The translations under genes and the position numbers were made by a program. The notes under the pieces are model-generated. The model was not told where the DNA came from. It saw only the letters and a program-made list of their open reading frames with translations, and did not search any database. Shown here piece after piece: positions 16,211 to 25,547 of a DNA stretch of 46,536 bases; the first letter of the stretch is position 1, and each line of letters begins with the position of its first letter. Source of the stretch: DTU024 sp964518875 (GTDB lineage Bacteria > Bacillota > Clostridia > Christensenellales > Aristaeellaceae); NCBI GenBank assembly GCA_964518875.1, contig CAZFHI010000016.1:1-46536 (forward strand), written 5' to 3'.

Positions 16211-17794
16211 TTACCCTATTGGCCCTGCGTCTATTACTTCCTTTGGCATGTTTACATATTGGCTGAAGTTCTCACGGAACTTTCGCGCAAGTTCCCTCGC
16301 GGCCTTTTCATAAGACGCCGTGTCTTTCCACATTTTTTTGGGGCTGAGCACTTTTTCCGGAACGCCGTTGCATGATTTTGGAACTAAAAGATTAAATACA
16401 GGGTCAAGCTCAAATTCAGCTTCTTCCAGCGATCCGTCAAGGCAGGCGGCGACCATGGCGCGGGTAAGGGAAAGCTTAATACGGCTTCCTCCGGTGCCGT
16501 ATCCTCCTCCGGACCAGCCCGTATTTATTAAATATACGTTTGAACCGTGTTTATCTATCTTTTCACCTAAAAGCTCAGCGTAGCGGGATGCGGGCAGCGG
16601 CAGGAAAGGCGCTCCAAAGCAGGTGGAAAACGTTGCCTGCGGCTCCGTAACTCCTCTTTCTGTTCCTGCAAGCTTTGCCGTATAGCCGGACACATAGTGG
16701 TACATTGCGGCTTCTCTGCTTAACTTGCTTACAGGAGGCAGCACGCCGAATGCGTCGGCAGTCAAAAATATAACGGTTTTGGGGTGTGATCCCATGCCGG
16801 ACATTTCCGCGTTTTGTATAAAATCAACAGGGTAGCCTACCCTTGTGTTTTCTGTGTATTCAGCGCTGTTAAAATCTAAAACGCGCGTGCTTTCATTGAT
16901 TACTACGTTTTCAACAAGCGCTCCGAATTTTATAGCGTTCCATATGTCAGGCTCGTTTTCTTTTGAAAGGCATATGCATTTTGCGTAGCATCCGCCTTCT
17001 ATGTTGAAAATGCCGCTGTCGCTCCAGCCGTGCTCGTCATCGCCTATAAGCCTTCTTTCAGGGTCTGCTGAAAGCGTTGTTTTGCCAGTGCCTGAAAGAC
17101 CGAAAAACAAAGCGCTGTCCCCTTTTTTGCCTATATTTGCCGAGCAATGCATGCTGAAGACATTTTGCTTAGGCAAAATATAGTTCATAACGGAAAAAAC
17201 GCTCTTTTTTATTTCGCCTGCATATTGGCTTCCCGCTATTATGACAATGCGTCTTTCAAAATTGATTATTATAGCGGCTTCGGAGTTTACGCCGTCTTCT
17301 TCAGGAATGCATTTAAAGCCGGGGAAAGCAAAAACGGTAAAGTCTGCTTTATAATTATTAAGCTCTTCGCTGTCAGGTCTTCTTAACAGCTGGCGTATAA
17401 ACAGGTTCTGGCTTGCAAGTTCGTTTATTACGCGTATATCCTGTCTGTATTCAGGGTCTGCCCCTGCAAAGCCATCGAATATGAAAAGATCTTTTCCCTG
17501 CATATACGCGCGCATTTTAGCGAATATAAATTCAAATTTTTCTTCGCTTATAGGGGCGTTTACCTTACCCCAGGCTATTTCATCGTGTATGCTTTTTTGA
17601 TCTACAATGTACCTGTCATAGGGCGAGCGGCCGGTGTACTTGCCCGTGTTTACTATTAAGGCGCCTGTTTCGCTCAGCAGGCCTTCGCCTCTTTTAACCG
17701 CGTGCTCAACCAGCGCTGCGGGCGGAAGATTGCGGTATACTTTTGCTGTACCTATAATGCCGAGACTTTTTAAATCCTGCGATATTTCTGACAT
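16211..17794 (-). CDS. pckA: Phosphoenolpyruvate carboxykinase (ATP)
   Basis: A 527-residue ATP-type PEP carboxykinase interconverting oxaloacetate plus ATP with PEP, CO2 and ADP. Diagnostic segments are GKYTGRSPYDR (51-61, substrate arginine), the kinase-1a P-loop GLSGTGKTT (232-240), the metal-binding GDDEHGW (251-257) and NTGWSGGGYGTGG near residue 415. Length is normal for the family. AGGAGG lies just upstream of the ATG and a good promoter precedes it. In anaerobic gut bacteria the enzyme may run toward oxaloacetate with ATP gain, or in gluconeogenesis together with the class III fructose bisphosphatase encoded at 29848. Confidence 0.98.
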   Translation of the reverse strand: MSEISQDLKSLGIIGTAKVYRNLPPAALVEHAVKRGEGLLSETGALIVNTGKYTGRSPYDRYIVDQKSIHDEIAWGKVNAPISEEKFEFIFAKMRAYMQGKDLFIFDGFAGADPEYRQDIRVINELASQNLFIRQLLRRPDSEELNNYKADFTVFAFPGFKCIPEEDGVNSEAAIIINFERRIVIIAGSQYAGEIKKSVFSVMNYILPKQNVFSMHCSANIGKKGDSALFFGLSGTGKTTLSADPERRLIGDDEHGWSDSGIFNIEGGCYAKCICLSKENEPDIWNAIKFGALVENVVINESTRVLDFNSAEYTENTRVGYPVDFIQNAEMSGMGSHPKTVIFLTADAFGVLPPVSKLSREAAMYHYVSGYTAKLAGTERGVTEPQATFSTCFGAPFLPLPASRYAELLGEKIDKHGSNVYLINTGWSGGGYGTGGSRIKLSLTRAMVAACLDGSLEEAEFELDPVFNLLVPKSCNGVPEKVLSPKKMWKDTASYEKAARELARKFRENFSQYVNMPKEVIDAGPIG

Positions 17795-17830
17795 ACACTC
17801 CTCCTGTTATCTCCATAATAAACTATATAA

Positions 17831-17859
17831 AAGATAAGACAATCTGCCGCTTTTGTCAA
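17831..17859 (-). promoter_or_regulatory. Promoter of pckA
   Basis: On the minus strand TTGACA (17859-17854) is separated by 17 nt from TATCTT (17836-17831), 37 nt upstream of the pckA start. Confidence 0.7.
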
Positions 17860-17924
17860 CCATAGACTATAAAAACAAAACTCTAAGAATATTTAAAAAA
17901 TAAATTTTATACACGCCGAGCTTA

Positions 17925-17953
17925 TTTACCAAAACAACGAAATATGATATTGT
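17925..17953 (+). promoter_or_regulatory. Promoter of the nine-gene operon starting with the ThrE-type exporter
   Basis: TTTACC (17925-17930), a 17-nt spacer and TATTGT (17948-17953) lie 22 nt before the first gene of the operon. The hexamers are only moderate matches, and it is divergent from the pckA promoter in a 180-nt intergenic region. Confidence 0.45.
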
Positions 17954-17974
17954 ATATATTGGGAGGTTTGTAGC

Positions 17975-18760
17975 ATGGACAGCAATTTGCAGGTGGAAGA
18001 AGGCGAAAAACATACCGTTTCCGACATTAATACGGCTGTTGAAGCTGTCGTGCTTGCAACGCTCATAATTCTTGAAAGCAGCGGCGAAACATACAGGGCG
18101 GAGGATACTGCGATACGCATGGCCTGCGCCTTAGGATTTGCCAAAGCGGATATACTCGCTTTCCCGACGGGCTTTGTTCTTACGCTGACTCTTCAAAACG
18201 GAGAAGTTTTAACAAAGACAACGCGCATTTCAAAAAGAGCGTTAAGGCTTGACCGCATAAATGAAGTGAACAGCGTTTCGCGCGGTGTTGTGGCAAAAAA
18301 GCTTGATGCCGAAGAAGCACTTAAAAAGCTTAAGTATCTTCAAAGCAGCTCAAGCATAAGCGCAATAAAAAAGAGCCTTCTTTTTGCCGTATGCGCGGCT
18401 TCTTTTACCGTAATGTTCGGCGGAAGCGCGACGGAATTTTTCATAAGCTTTTTTGCAGGGTTTATGGTGCAGAGCGCCATGCCGGTCTACGATTATTTGA
18501 AGGCCCCTTCCCTTATAGTTTCTCTTTTTTCAGGGATGCTCGCTGCGGGGCTTACTATTATATGCATAAGCGTTTTTGGCGGGAACAGGGAACCCATAAT
18601 AGCAGGAGCCATTATGCCTATGCTCCCCGGGGTCGCCATGACAAACGCCGTGCGTGACACTATGCGCGGGGACCTTATATCGGGTACGGCGCGCGGAACG
18701 GATGCTTTTTTTAACGCCCTGCTTATAGCGGTGGGCGTAAGCTTAGTGCTTGCTGTATAG
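17975..18760 (+). CDS. Threonine/serine exporter family protein, ThrE N-terminal part
   Basis: A 261-residue protein matching the large half of split ThrE transporters (PF06738 type). A soluble N-terminal region (residues 1-120, including AVEAVVLATLIILESSGETY and AMGFA-like MACALGFAKAD) is followed by about five membrane segments from residue 138 on, with the family's PIIAGAIMPMLPGVAMTNAVRD loop shortened here as PGVAMTNAVRDTMRGD. GGGAGG lies upstream of the ATG. It is followed after 6 nt by the small half; together they should form one exporter for threonine, serine or related compounds. Confidence 0.9.
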   Translation: MDSNLQVEEGEKHTVSDINTAVEAVVLATLIILESSGETYRAEDTAIRMACALGFAKADILAFPTGFVLTLTLQNGEVLTKTTRISKRALRLDRINEVNSVSRGVVAKKLDAEEALKKLKYLQSSSSISAIKKSLLFAVCAASFTVMFGGSATEFFISFFAGFMVQSAMPVYDYLKAPSLIVSLFSGMLAAGLTIICISVFGGNREPIIAGAIMPMLPGVAMTNAVRDTMRGDLISGTARGTDAFFNALLIAVGVSLVLAV

Positions 18761-18766
18761 GTTAAT

Positions 18767-19219
18767 ATGCTTGTTGAAATTATTGCTTGTATATTTGCGA
18801 CTCTGTCGCTCGCTTTGCTTTTAGGTCAGCCTAAAAGGACTTTAATTTATACCGCCGCCATAGCTGTTACAGGCTATCTTGTTTTTATTTTTTTTAAGAA
18901 AAGCTTTTTCGCTTACTTTATAAGCGGTATTATAGTAGGCGTGCTTTGCGAAATAGCGGCGAGGATAACGAAAACCGCAGCGAGCATTTACCTTGCGTGC
19001 GGTATTATACCTATGGTGCCAGGCATTGATCTTTACAGGTCCGCGGAAAAGCTCGTAAACGAAAATTACGACGGAGCGCTGGAATCTTTAGTGCACGCTT
19101 TTGGCGGCATAGGCGCGATAGCCTTAGCGCTAACTGTTTCTACGCTTATATTTTTGCGTTTTCATATACAGATAAAACACCGCGTTTATAATGCGGACGA
19201 TCGCATTGAAAGGAACTGA
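18767..19219 (+). CDS. Threonine/serine exporter, ThrE C-terminal part
   Basis: A 150-residue membrane protein of the PF12821 (ThrE_2) type, with about five hydrophobic segments filling nearly the whole chain and the motif GIIPMVPGIDLYRSAEKLV, the counterpart of the PMLPG loop in the upstream half. In Corynebacterium the two halves are fused in ThrE; in many Clostridia they are split as here. The start has only a weak ribosome binding site, so translation is probably coupled to the preceding gene. Confidence 0.88.
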   Translation: MLVEIIACIFATLSLALLLGQPKRTLIYTAAIAVTGYLVFIFFKKSFFAYFISGIIVGVLCEIAARITKTAASIYLACGIIPMVPGIDLYRSAEKLVNENYDGALESLVHAFGGIGAIALALTVSTLIFLRFHIQIKHRVYNADDRIERN

Positions 19220-19220
19220 A

Positions 19221-19961
19221 ATGCATTTACTTATAACAAATGACGACGGCTTCGATTCCGAAGGCATACGCACGCTTGCGCGCGTATGCAAAAAGGCTGG
19301 GCACGATGCGCTTATAGTAGCGCCTACGGTGCAGCACAGCGGAACAAGCCAATGCCTTACCATAACTAAGCCGCTTGTATCAAGAGCCTTTGAATTTGAA
19401 GGAATCAAAGGCTTTGCTGTCGAAGGCTCGCCTGCCGACTGCGTGCGCGTTGCTCCTCATTTGTCAGACAAGGCGTTTGATTTTTGTATTGCGGGCATAA
19501 ACAACGGCTTAAATGCAGGCGCCGCCATATATTACAGCGGCACGGACGGGGCGGCAAGAGAAGCGAGCATGAACTACATGCAGTCGGTAGCGCTGTCAAT
19601 AGACGTTGGCGCTTCTGAAGAAATGAGAGTAAACTTAGCCGAGCTCGCGATGAAAAAGCTTGATTATCTTGTTAAAAACCCTATGCCTAGAATGTGCTTT
19701 TTAAACATAAATGCGCCCTCGCTAGATGCAAAAGAGATAAAAGGTGAAAAAATTGCCGCAATAAGTCCTGCGTTCTTTTTAGACAGCTATGAAAAACGAC
19801 TTTCGCCATTCGGCAATGATTATTTCTGGATGCGCTCGGACAGCTCCTTTGAAGAATCCCCTGAAGGAAGCGACATATATTATATTGAACGGGGATATAT
19901 AACCTACACATTTATAGGCGGTTTTATGGATTATAATAATACAAACAAAAATATTATTTAA
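19221..19961 (+). CDS. surE: 5'/3'-nucleotidase SurE
   Basis: A 246-residue metal-dependent nucleoside monophosphate phosphatase. The metal site is shown by NDDGFDSEG at residues 7-15, the conserved serine by QHSGTSQ near 38-44, and the asparagine by GINNGLNAGAAIYYSGTDGA near 88-107. The GSPADCVRV motif is intact. The start at 19221 has AAAGGA upstream and gives the usual N-terminus; the frame can be read from 19191 but that overlaps the previous gene. The start follows the ThrE_2 stop by one base, so it is cotranscribed. Confidence 0.96.
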   Translation: MHLLITNDDGFDSEGIRTLARVCKKAGHDALIVAPTVQHSGTSQCLTITKPLVSRAFEFEGIKGFAVEGSPADCVRVAPHLSDKAFDFCIAGINNGLNAGAAIYYSGTDGAAREASMNYMQSVALSIDVGASEEMRVNLAELAMKKLDYLVKNPMPRMCFLNINAPSLDAKEIKGEKIAAISPAFFLDSYEKRLSPFGNDYFWMRSDSSFEESPEGSDIYYIERGYITYTFIGGFMDYNNTNKNII

Positions 19962-19981
19962 AACATGTGCAGGAGAAGCGA

Positions 19982-20836
19982 ATGTCAGCGAACATAATTG
20001 ATGACCTAAATAAAACAAATAAGCGGCTTAGCAAAGGCCACAAAAAAATAGCGGATTTTATACAGGACAACTATGACAAGGCGGCCTTTATGACAGCGTC
20101 AAAGCTTTCAGAAGTGGTGGGTGTAAGCGAAAGCACTGTTGTGCGCTTTGCGGCGGCTTTAGGGTATGAGGGCTATCCGCAGATGCAGCATACGCTGCAG
20201 GAAATTATGCGCCACAGGCTAACGAGCGCCCAGCGCATTGACGCTACAATAAACATGACGCAGGAAGAAACTATGCGTTCTGTATTTTTATCCGATATAC
20301 AAAACATACATGAAGCAATGCTCAGCGTAGACCAAAACGTCTTTAACGACGTGGTCGAAGCAATATCCGGCGCTGAGTCCATATATGTATTGGGGCTGCG
20401 CTCCGCCGCTCCTCTTGCTGACTTTTTTGCTCATTACCTGTATTATATATTTGATGATGTAAATGTCGTAATGGCGCGCAGCCGCGCTATATACGAAAGC
20501 GTTGTGCGCATAAAAAAAGAGGATTGCCTTATAGCCATAAGCTTTCCGCGTTATTCTACAAGAACGCTTGACGCCATGCGCTTAGCTAAAAGCAGAGGCG
20601 CTAAGGTTATAGGCATTACGGACGGCGCGCTGAGCCCTCTGCATGAAGCGAGCGATCTTTGTCTTGACGCTTCAACAAAAATTTCTTCATTCGTGGATTC
20701 TATGGCGGCGCCCCTGGCGCTTGTGAACGCTCTGCTTACTGAATTAGGGAAGCGCAACGAGGATGTTTTACGGAAGAACATGTCAGATCTGGAAGTTTTA
20801 TGGCGCGAAAACAAGGTATATGAAGTAAATGAATGA
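19982..20836 (+). CDS. MurR/RpiR-family transcriptional regulator
   Basis: A 284-residue regulator with an N-terminal RpiR-type helix-turn-helix domain (residues 1-80; KGHKKIADFIQDNYDKAAF and VGVSESTVVRFAAALGY) and a C-terminal SIS phosphosugar-binding domain (about 110-270; ESIYVLGLRSAAPLADFFAH and a second SIS segment, CLIAISFPRYSTRTLDAM). The start at 19982 follows AGGAGAAGCG. Phosphosugar sensing is the family's norm. It lies inside an operon of exporter, nucleotidase and nucleoside kinase genes, so control of its own operon is plausible but not shown. Confidence 0.93.
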   Translation: MSANIIDDLNKTNKRLSKGHKKIADFIQDNYDKAAFMTASKLSEVVGVSESTVVRFAAALGYEGYPQMQHTLQEIMRHRLTSAQRIDATINMTQEETMRSVFLSDIQNIHEAMLSVDQNVFNDVVEAISGAESIYVLGLRSAAPLADFFAHYLYYIFDDVNVVMARSRAIYESVVRIKKEDCLIAISFPRYSTRTLDAMRLAKSRGAKVIGITDGALSPLHEASDLCLDASTKISSFVDSMAAPLALVNALLTELGKRNEDVLRKNMSDLEVLWRENKVYEVNE

Positions 20837-22067
20837 CGTCTTTGTAATAGGCGGAGGCCCCGCCGGAATGACGGCGGCGCTTTTCGCTCTGCGTTGCGGC
20901 GCCGAGGTTTCTTTGTTTGAAAAAAACGAAAAATTAGGGAAAAAGCTTTATATCACAGGCAAGGGCCGCTGCAATATGACAAACGATTGCGATATAAGCG
21001 CTTTTTTAGAGCATGTGCCTGAAAACAGCAGGTTCATGTATTCGGCCGTAAATTTTTTAAGCCCCGCGAAGCTGCGCGAGCTGTTTGAAAGCCTGGGCTG
21101 TCCTACCGTCGCGCAAAGGGGAAACAGGGTCTTTCCTAAATCCGAAAAGGCTTCAGACGTAACGCGCGCTTTAAGCCGCAATATAGAGGAAGCGGAAATT
21201 AATTTAAATACTGAAGTAAAGAACATAATCATTAAAGAAAACGCAGTAAAAGGAGTTCTTCTTGGCAATGGCGATTTTTTGCCCTGCTCTGCGCTTGTAA
21301 TAGCTACGGGCGGCTTAAGCTATCCTTCAACGGGGTCCACAGGGGACGGGTACAGGTTTGCTGAAAGCGCGGGCTTAAAGGTGACGGAAACGTTCCCTTC
21401 GCTTGTTCCCATAAACCTTGACGACGAATGGATAAAGGCGCTTTCTGGTCTTACGTTAAAGCAAGTCGCGATTACTGCTTATAAAAACAATAAACAAATA
21501 TATTTCAGGCAGGGAGAGCTTCTTTTTACGCACTTTGGCATATCAGGTCCCATAGCTATTTCATTAAGCGCTAATATAACGGGAGAAAAACCTGACGAAA
21601 TAAGCCTGGAACTTGATATGAAGCCGGCGCTTTCAGAAGAAACGATTATAAGAAGGCTCAACAGAGAATGCGAGAAAGGCGGCTCTTTAATGCTTAAAAC
21701 AAATATGAAAGGATATTTGCCGCATAGCATGGTGGATCCGTTTTTGGATATGACAGGCCTTGACCCTGAAAAAAAGCTTGCGCATTTGAGCGCCCGGGAA
21801 AGAAGAATTATTGCAGACACATTAAAGCGCATACCTTTGCATTTTAATTCGCTGCGCTCGTTCAGCGAAGCCATAGTTACAAGGGGAGGCGTATGCGCTG
21901 ATGAAATCAACCCCAAAACAATGCAGGCGAAAAAAATAAACGGGCTTTATTTTGCCGGCGAAGTGCTGGACGTTGACGGCTTGACAGGCGGCTTTAACCT
22001 GCATATAGCGTTTTCGATAGGCGCCCTTGCAGGGAAAAGCGCTGCAGAATATGTATTGGGAAGGTAG
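20829..22067 (+). CDS. BaiN/HI0933-type NAD(P)/FAD-dependent oxidoreductase
   Basis: A 412-residue flavoprotein. The FAD-binding Rossmann motif is FVIGGGPAGMTAALFAL at residues 5-21; the family signature GKKLYITGKGRCNMTN follows near 40-55, ATGGLSYPSTGSTGDGYRFA near 157-176, and the C-terminal GEVLDVDGLTGGFNL motif binds FAD again. This family includes BaiN (bile-acid pathway annotation) and related reductases; the substrate here is unknown and the bai name is not supported by context. The gene overlaps the regulator upstream by 8 nt. Confidence 0.93.
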   Translation: MNDVFVIGGGPAGMTAALFALRCGAEVSLFEKNEKLGKKLYITGKGRCNMTNDCDISAFLEHVPENSRFMYSAVNFLSPAKLRELFESLGCPTVAQRGNRVFPKSEKASDVTRALSRNIEEAEINLNTEVKNIIIKENAVKGVLLGNGDFLPCSALVIATGGLSYPSTGSTGDGYRFAESAGLKVTETFPSLVPINLDDEWIKALSGLTLKQVAITAYKNNKQIYFRQGELLFTHFGISGPIAISLSANITGEKPDEISLELDMKPALSEETIIRRLNRECEKGGSLMLKTNMKGYLPHSMVDPFLDMTGLDPEKKLAHLSARERRIIADTLKRIPLHFNSLRSFSEAIVTRGGVCADEINPKTMQAKKINGLYFAGEVLDVDGLTGGFNLHIAFSIGALAGKSAAEYVLGR

Positions 22068-22082
22068 TAACAGGTAAATATA

Positions 22083-23030
22083 TTGCACTACATTATAATG
22101 GATCTGGAATGGAATCAGCCTATCAGCCCTTATTCTTCCGCTTATAAAAGAGTAGGGGACGTACTTCAATTTGATCTTATACAGATAGGCGCGTACAAAC
22201 TTGATGAAAACAGGCGGCTTACAGCTTCGTTCTGCACAACTATAAAGCCCATGTGCTATAAAAAACTGCACCCGCGCATTAAGCGCATAACGGGAATAAG
22301 TCAGGATGATATGGAGTTTTCTCCTGATTTTACCACCGCTATGAAAAGTTTTATAAAATGGTGCGGGAAAGATTTTATGCTTTTTACGTGGGGAGACGAC
22401 GATATTTCAATATTAGCTCAAAACGTCAATTTCTATAAATTTAATGCTGAAAATATGCCGCCTGTATACGACCTGCAGCAGCTGTTCGGCGCTATCAACG
22501 GCAGAAGAAAGAACAGGTTCGGCCTGCGTACAGCTATGGATATGTATAAAATTAAACCGAGCGCGGAGCATCCGTTTCACTGCGCCGTGGACGATTCTTA
22601 CTATACGGCGCTTATATTTCAGCAAATGCCAAATGAGCTTAACTACGCTGAATGCATAACGCGCCCCAAGCATTTAGGGGAAAAAGTAAATAATGGAAAA
22701 GCAAGAAGCAAAAGAACGCAGGTGCGCAGCATAAAGAGCGCGTTAAGAAGCAAGGAAGCGCTCAATCCCTTATGCCCTGCATGCGGACATAAAACAAAAG
22801 TTGTTGAAGGATACCTTCCGCAGGGCGACGATCTTAACTTTGCGGCGCTTTCAGACTGCCGCAAGCATGGGCTTATATATACTTATATGCAGTTTACAAA
22901 GAGTACTGCAGGTTACGCGCTCTACCAACATTCCGCTCTTTCTGACGAACAGCACCCCGCTTATGTAAAGACTAAGCACCTGCAGTGGAAGAATAAAATT
23001 GCAAGGCTTAAGGAAAGGGAAAACATATGA
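22083..23030 (+). CDS. DEDDh 3'-5' exonuclease with C-terminal zinc-ribbon-like domain
   Basis: A 315-residue DnaQ-like/ERI-1-like exonuclease. The four acidic residues and histidine of the DEDDh group are visible: IIMDLEWNQ at the start, FTWGDDDISIL in the middle and HCAVDDSYYTA near residue 165. The start is taken as TTG 22083, because the next ATG (22098) would delete the first beta strand carrying the catalytic D-x-E; CAGG lies 8 nt upstream. The C-terminal part has CPAC near residue 238 and DCRKH near 258, a possible zinc site. Translation overlaps the next gene by 4 nt. It may trim RNA or single-stranded DNA; substrate not known. Confidence 0.87.
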   Translation: MHYIIMDLEWNQPISPYSSAYKRVGDVLQFDLIQIGAYKLDENRRLTASFCTTIKPMCYKKLHPRIKRITGISQDDMEFSPDFTTAMKSFIKWCGKDFMLFTWGDDDISILAQNVNFYKFNAENMPPVYDLQQLFGAINGRRKNRFGLRTAMDMYKIKPSAEHPFHCAVDDSYYTALIFQQMPNELNYAECITRPKHLGEKVNNGKARSKRTQVRSIKSALRSKEALNPLCPACGHKTKVVEGYLPQGDDLNFAALSDCRKHGLIYTYMQFTKSTAGYALYQHSALSDEQHPAYVKTKHLQWKNKIARLKERENI

Positions 23031-24682
23031 AAATATCATTGGATGGAAAAATAAAAGAATACGACGCCCCGTTAAGCGCGGCGCAGCTTATACAGGATAT
23101 GGCGCCTGAAAAAAGCCTTACCGCGATGGGGCTCAGGGAAGGCGGAAGAATAAGGGAGCTTGGCGAACAGATAGACAGAGACTCCGAGCTTTATGTTCTT
23201 ACGTATAATGACGAAGAGGGCAGGAGGATATACGAGCGCTCTTTGCGCTTTGTGCTGATGATCGCGGCAAAAAGAGCTTTCCCGCACGCCAGGGTAAGAA
23301 TTGAGCACTCGGTAGGGGAAGGCGTATACATAGTTTTTGAAGAATGGCGCCTTTATCCTAACGATGTCAAGCATCTGGAAGGCGTTATGCGTGACGTAGT
23401 AAAAGAAGATCTGCCTTTTTTAAAGCGCCGGCTTACCAAAAGCGAGGCCATAAAATACTTTTCATCAACGGGGGATGGAGAAAAAGCAAGGCTTTTAGGA
23501 TACAGGCCTTACGATTACTTTAATATATACGAGTGCGGCGGCGTAACGGAGTATTTCTATGGAAGCATGCTGCCTTCGACAGGCAAGGTGCCTGTGTTTG
23601 CGCTCAGATATTTTTCGCCGGGCTTTGTTATGCTGCTCCCTTCTTTAAAAGACCCCGGCGTGCCTGCAACGTTTGTAAGCTATCCAAAGCAGATGGCTAC
23701 ATTTGCTCAAAGCAACTACTGGTGCTGCGTGCTTGAATGCTCAGACGCTGCGGATCTTAACGACCTAATACGCAAAAACAGGCTGAATGACTTTATAAGG
23801 GTAAACGAATCCCTGCACGATAAGTCCATTGCAGACATTGCGCAGGATATATTTTCACGCGGCTCGAGGGCTGTATTTATTTCAGGCCCTTCGTCAAGCG
23901 GCAAAACCACCTTTGCCAACAGACTGCAGATACATCTTAGGGTGCTTGGGCTTAAGCCAGTGTTAATTTCCCTGGACGATTTTTACCGCAACCGCAGCGA
24001 GCTGCCTTTGGAAGAAGACGGCAAGCCCGATCTGGAGGCTTTAAACGCCCTTGACGTTCCGCTTATAAGGGAAAGCGTAAGCTCGCTTTTGTCAGGGCGG
24101 GAAACGCCTATGCCGAGGTTTGACTTTGTAACGCACAAACTGCAAAAAAACGCCTATACATTAAAGATACGCTCCAACCAGCCTATCATAATCGAAGGAA
24201 TACATGCGCTTAACCCGCATATGCACGAAGGTTTTGATGAAGACCTGATTTTTAAAATATATATAAGCGAACTTACCTGCCTTAACCTTGACGCGCATAA
24301 CCGCATTCGCACGACTGACGCAAGGCTTTTAAGAAGGATAGTAAGGGACCAGAATTTCAGGAACACGCCGCCGCTTCAGACGCTTGAAATGTGGGACAAG
24401 GTGCGCAGAGGCGAATCAAAATGGGTATTCCCGTTCCAGGAAAGGGCGGATGTTATATTTAACTCGGCCCTGCACTATGAGCTTGCCGTATTAAAAAGAT
24501 ATTCATACGACATAATACGCGCAATACCAAAAGAAAACCCGCAATATTTAAAGGTGTGCAGGATTATTAAAATACTTCATTACATTCTTCCCGCTCCGGA
24601 AGAAAGCCTTAGGGATATACCGCCGCTTTCCATACTGCGCGAATTTATAGGAGGAAACACTCTTTATATAAATAATGACTAA
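23027..24682 (+). CDS. Nucleoside (uridine) kinase with N-terminal TGS-like domain
   Basis: A 551-residue three-part protein common in Clostridia: a TGS/ThrRS-like N-terminal half (residues 1-200, with the second additional domain of threonyl-tRNA synthetase), then a phosphoribulokinase/uridine kinase domain from about 270. The P-loop is FISGPSSSGKTTFANRL (284-300) and the acceptor region SLDDFYRNRSELP follows; IIIEGIHALNP and RRIVRDQNFRN are kinase-family motifs. Uridine, cytidine or another nucleoside is the likely substrate. It overlaps its neighbours by 4 and 8 nt, so expression is coupled. Pairing with SurE upstream suggests nucleotide turnover. Confidence 0.94.
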   Translation: MKISLDGKIKEYDAPLSAAQLIQDMAPEKSLTAMGLREGGRIRELGEQIDRDSELYVLTYNDEEGRRIYERSLRFVLMIAAKRAFPHARVRIEHSVGEGVYIVFEEWRLYPNDVKHLEGVMRDVVKEDLPFLKRRLTKSEAIKYFSSTGDGEKARLLGYRPYDYFNIYECGGVTEYFYGSMLPSTGKVPVFALRYFSPGFVMLLPSLKDPGVPATFVSYPKQMATFAQSNYWCCVLECSDAADLNDLIRKNRLNDFIRVNESLHDKSIADIAQDIFSRGSRAVFISGPSSSGKTTFANRLQIHLRVLGLKPVLISLDDFYRNRSELPLEEDGKPDLEALNALDVPLIRESVSSLLSGRETPMPRFDFVTHKLQKNAYTLKIRSNQPIIIEGIHALNPHMHEGFDEDLIFKIYISELTCLNLDAHNRIRTTDARLLRRIVRDQNFRNTPPLQTLEMWDKVRRGESKWVFPFQERADVIFNSALHYELAVLKRYSYDIIRAIPKENPQYLKVCRIIKILHYILPAPEESLRDIPPLSILREFIGGNTLYINND

Positions 24683-25547
24683 AAATTATAAAACCAAGGA
24701 CATACTTTTTGTCCGCAACGCTTATCTTGACACCGCACCCTTCAGGTTTATAGAAAAGCATATTGTTTCTGAAGCTGTAAAACAAGGCCTTTCCATTGAA
24801 ACAAAAACAAACGAAGACTTTATACTTCCGGAAGATTTTAAAAAGCTTCCCAACTTATGCATTTTTTGGGACAAGGATATAAACCTTGCGGTTAATTTGC
24901 AGAAAAAAGGCTTACGGCTTATCAACAGCGCTGAAACGATAGCGCTTTGCGACGACAAAACCAAAACCTTTCTGCGATTAAACGGCGACGTGCCGCAGCC
25001 TGAAACGCTTTTATGCCCTAAAAGCTTTAAGGCGGTGGGCTACAGCGGCATGAACTTTTTAGACAAAGTAATAAATTATTTTGGTTTCCCATTTGTGCTT
25101 AAAGAAGGTTTCGGTTCATATGGAGAGCAGGTTTATCTTGCCGAAAACAGGGAGCAGGCGGAAGAAATAATATTAAAAAACGCAGGAAAGCCTTTGCTTT
25201 TTCAAAAATTTATTGAAGAAAGCGCCGGAAGGGACATAAGGGTGTTCGTTGTAAAAGGCGAAGCCATAGGCGCTATGGAAAGGCGCAATATAGCGGGAGA
25301 CTTCAGGTCTAACCGCAAGGGAGAGAGTGTGTCGCATTCGCATTTTCTAACTGAAGATGAAAAAGAAATAGCGGAAAAAACATGCAAACTTTTAAATGCG
25401 GACTTTGCCGGTGTTGACTTGCTTATTTCAAATGAAGGTCCTCTTGTGTGCGAGGTTAATTCCAACGCACATTTCGGAGTGTTTTTAAACGAGACGGATA
25501 TAAACCCCGCAGAGCGCATAATTGAGCTTGCAAAGGAGCTTTTATGA
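24675..25547 (+). CDS. RimK-like ATP-grasp ligase A
   Basis: A 290-residue ATP-grasp protein of the RimK/LysX-like group. The central domain shows FPFVLKEGFGSYGEQVYL near residue 139 (ATP lysine and glycine loop) and PLLFQKFIEE. RDIRVFVVKGEAIGAMERR near 189 comes next, and the C-terminal metal site is FAGVDLLISNEGPLVCEVNS with the E-x-N pair near residue 263. Members ligate amino acids, often glutamate, to carboxyl groups of small molecules or peptides. It overlaps the nucleoside kinase by 8 nt and the next ATP-grasp gene by 4 nt. The substrate is not evident from sequence. Confidence 0.9.
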   Translation: MTKNYKTKDILFVRNAYLDTAPFRFIEKHIVSEAVKQGLSIETKTNEDFILPEDFKKLPNLCIFWDKDINLAVNLQKKGLRLINSAETIALCDDKTKTFLRLNGDVPQPETLLCPKSFKAVGYSGMNFLDKVINYFGFPFVLKEGFGSYGEQVYLAENREQAEEIILKNAGKPLLFQKFIEESAGRDIRVFVVKGEAIGAMERRNIAGDFRSNRKGESVSHSHFLTEDEKEIAEKTCKLLNADFAGVDLLISNEGPLVCEVNSNAHFGVFLNETDINPAERIIELAKELL

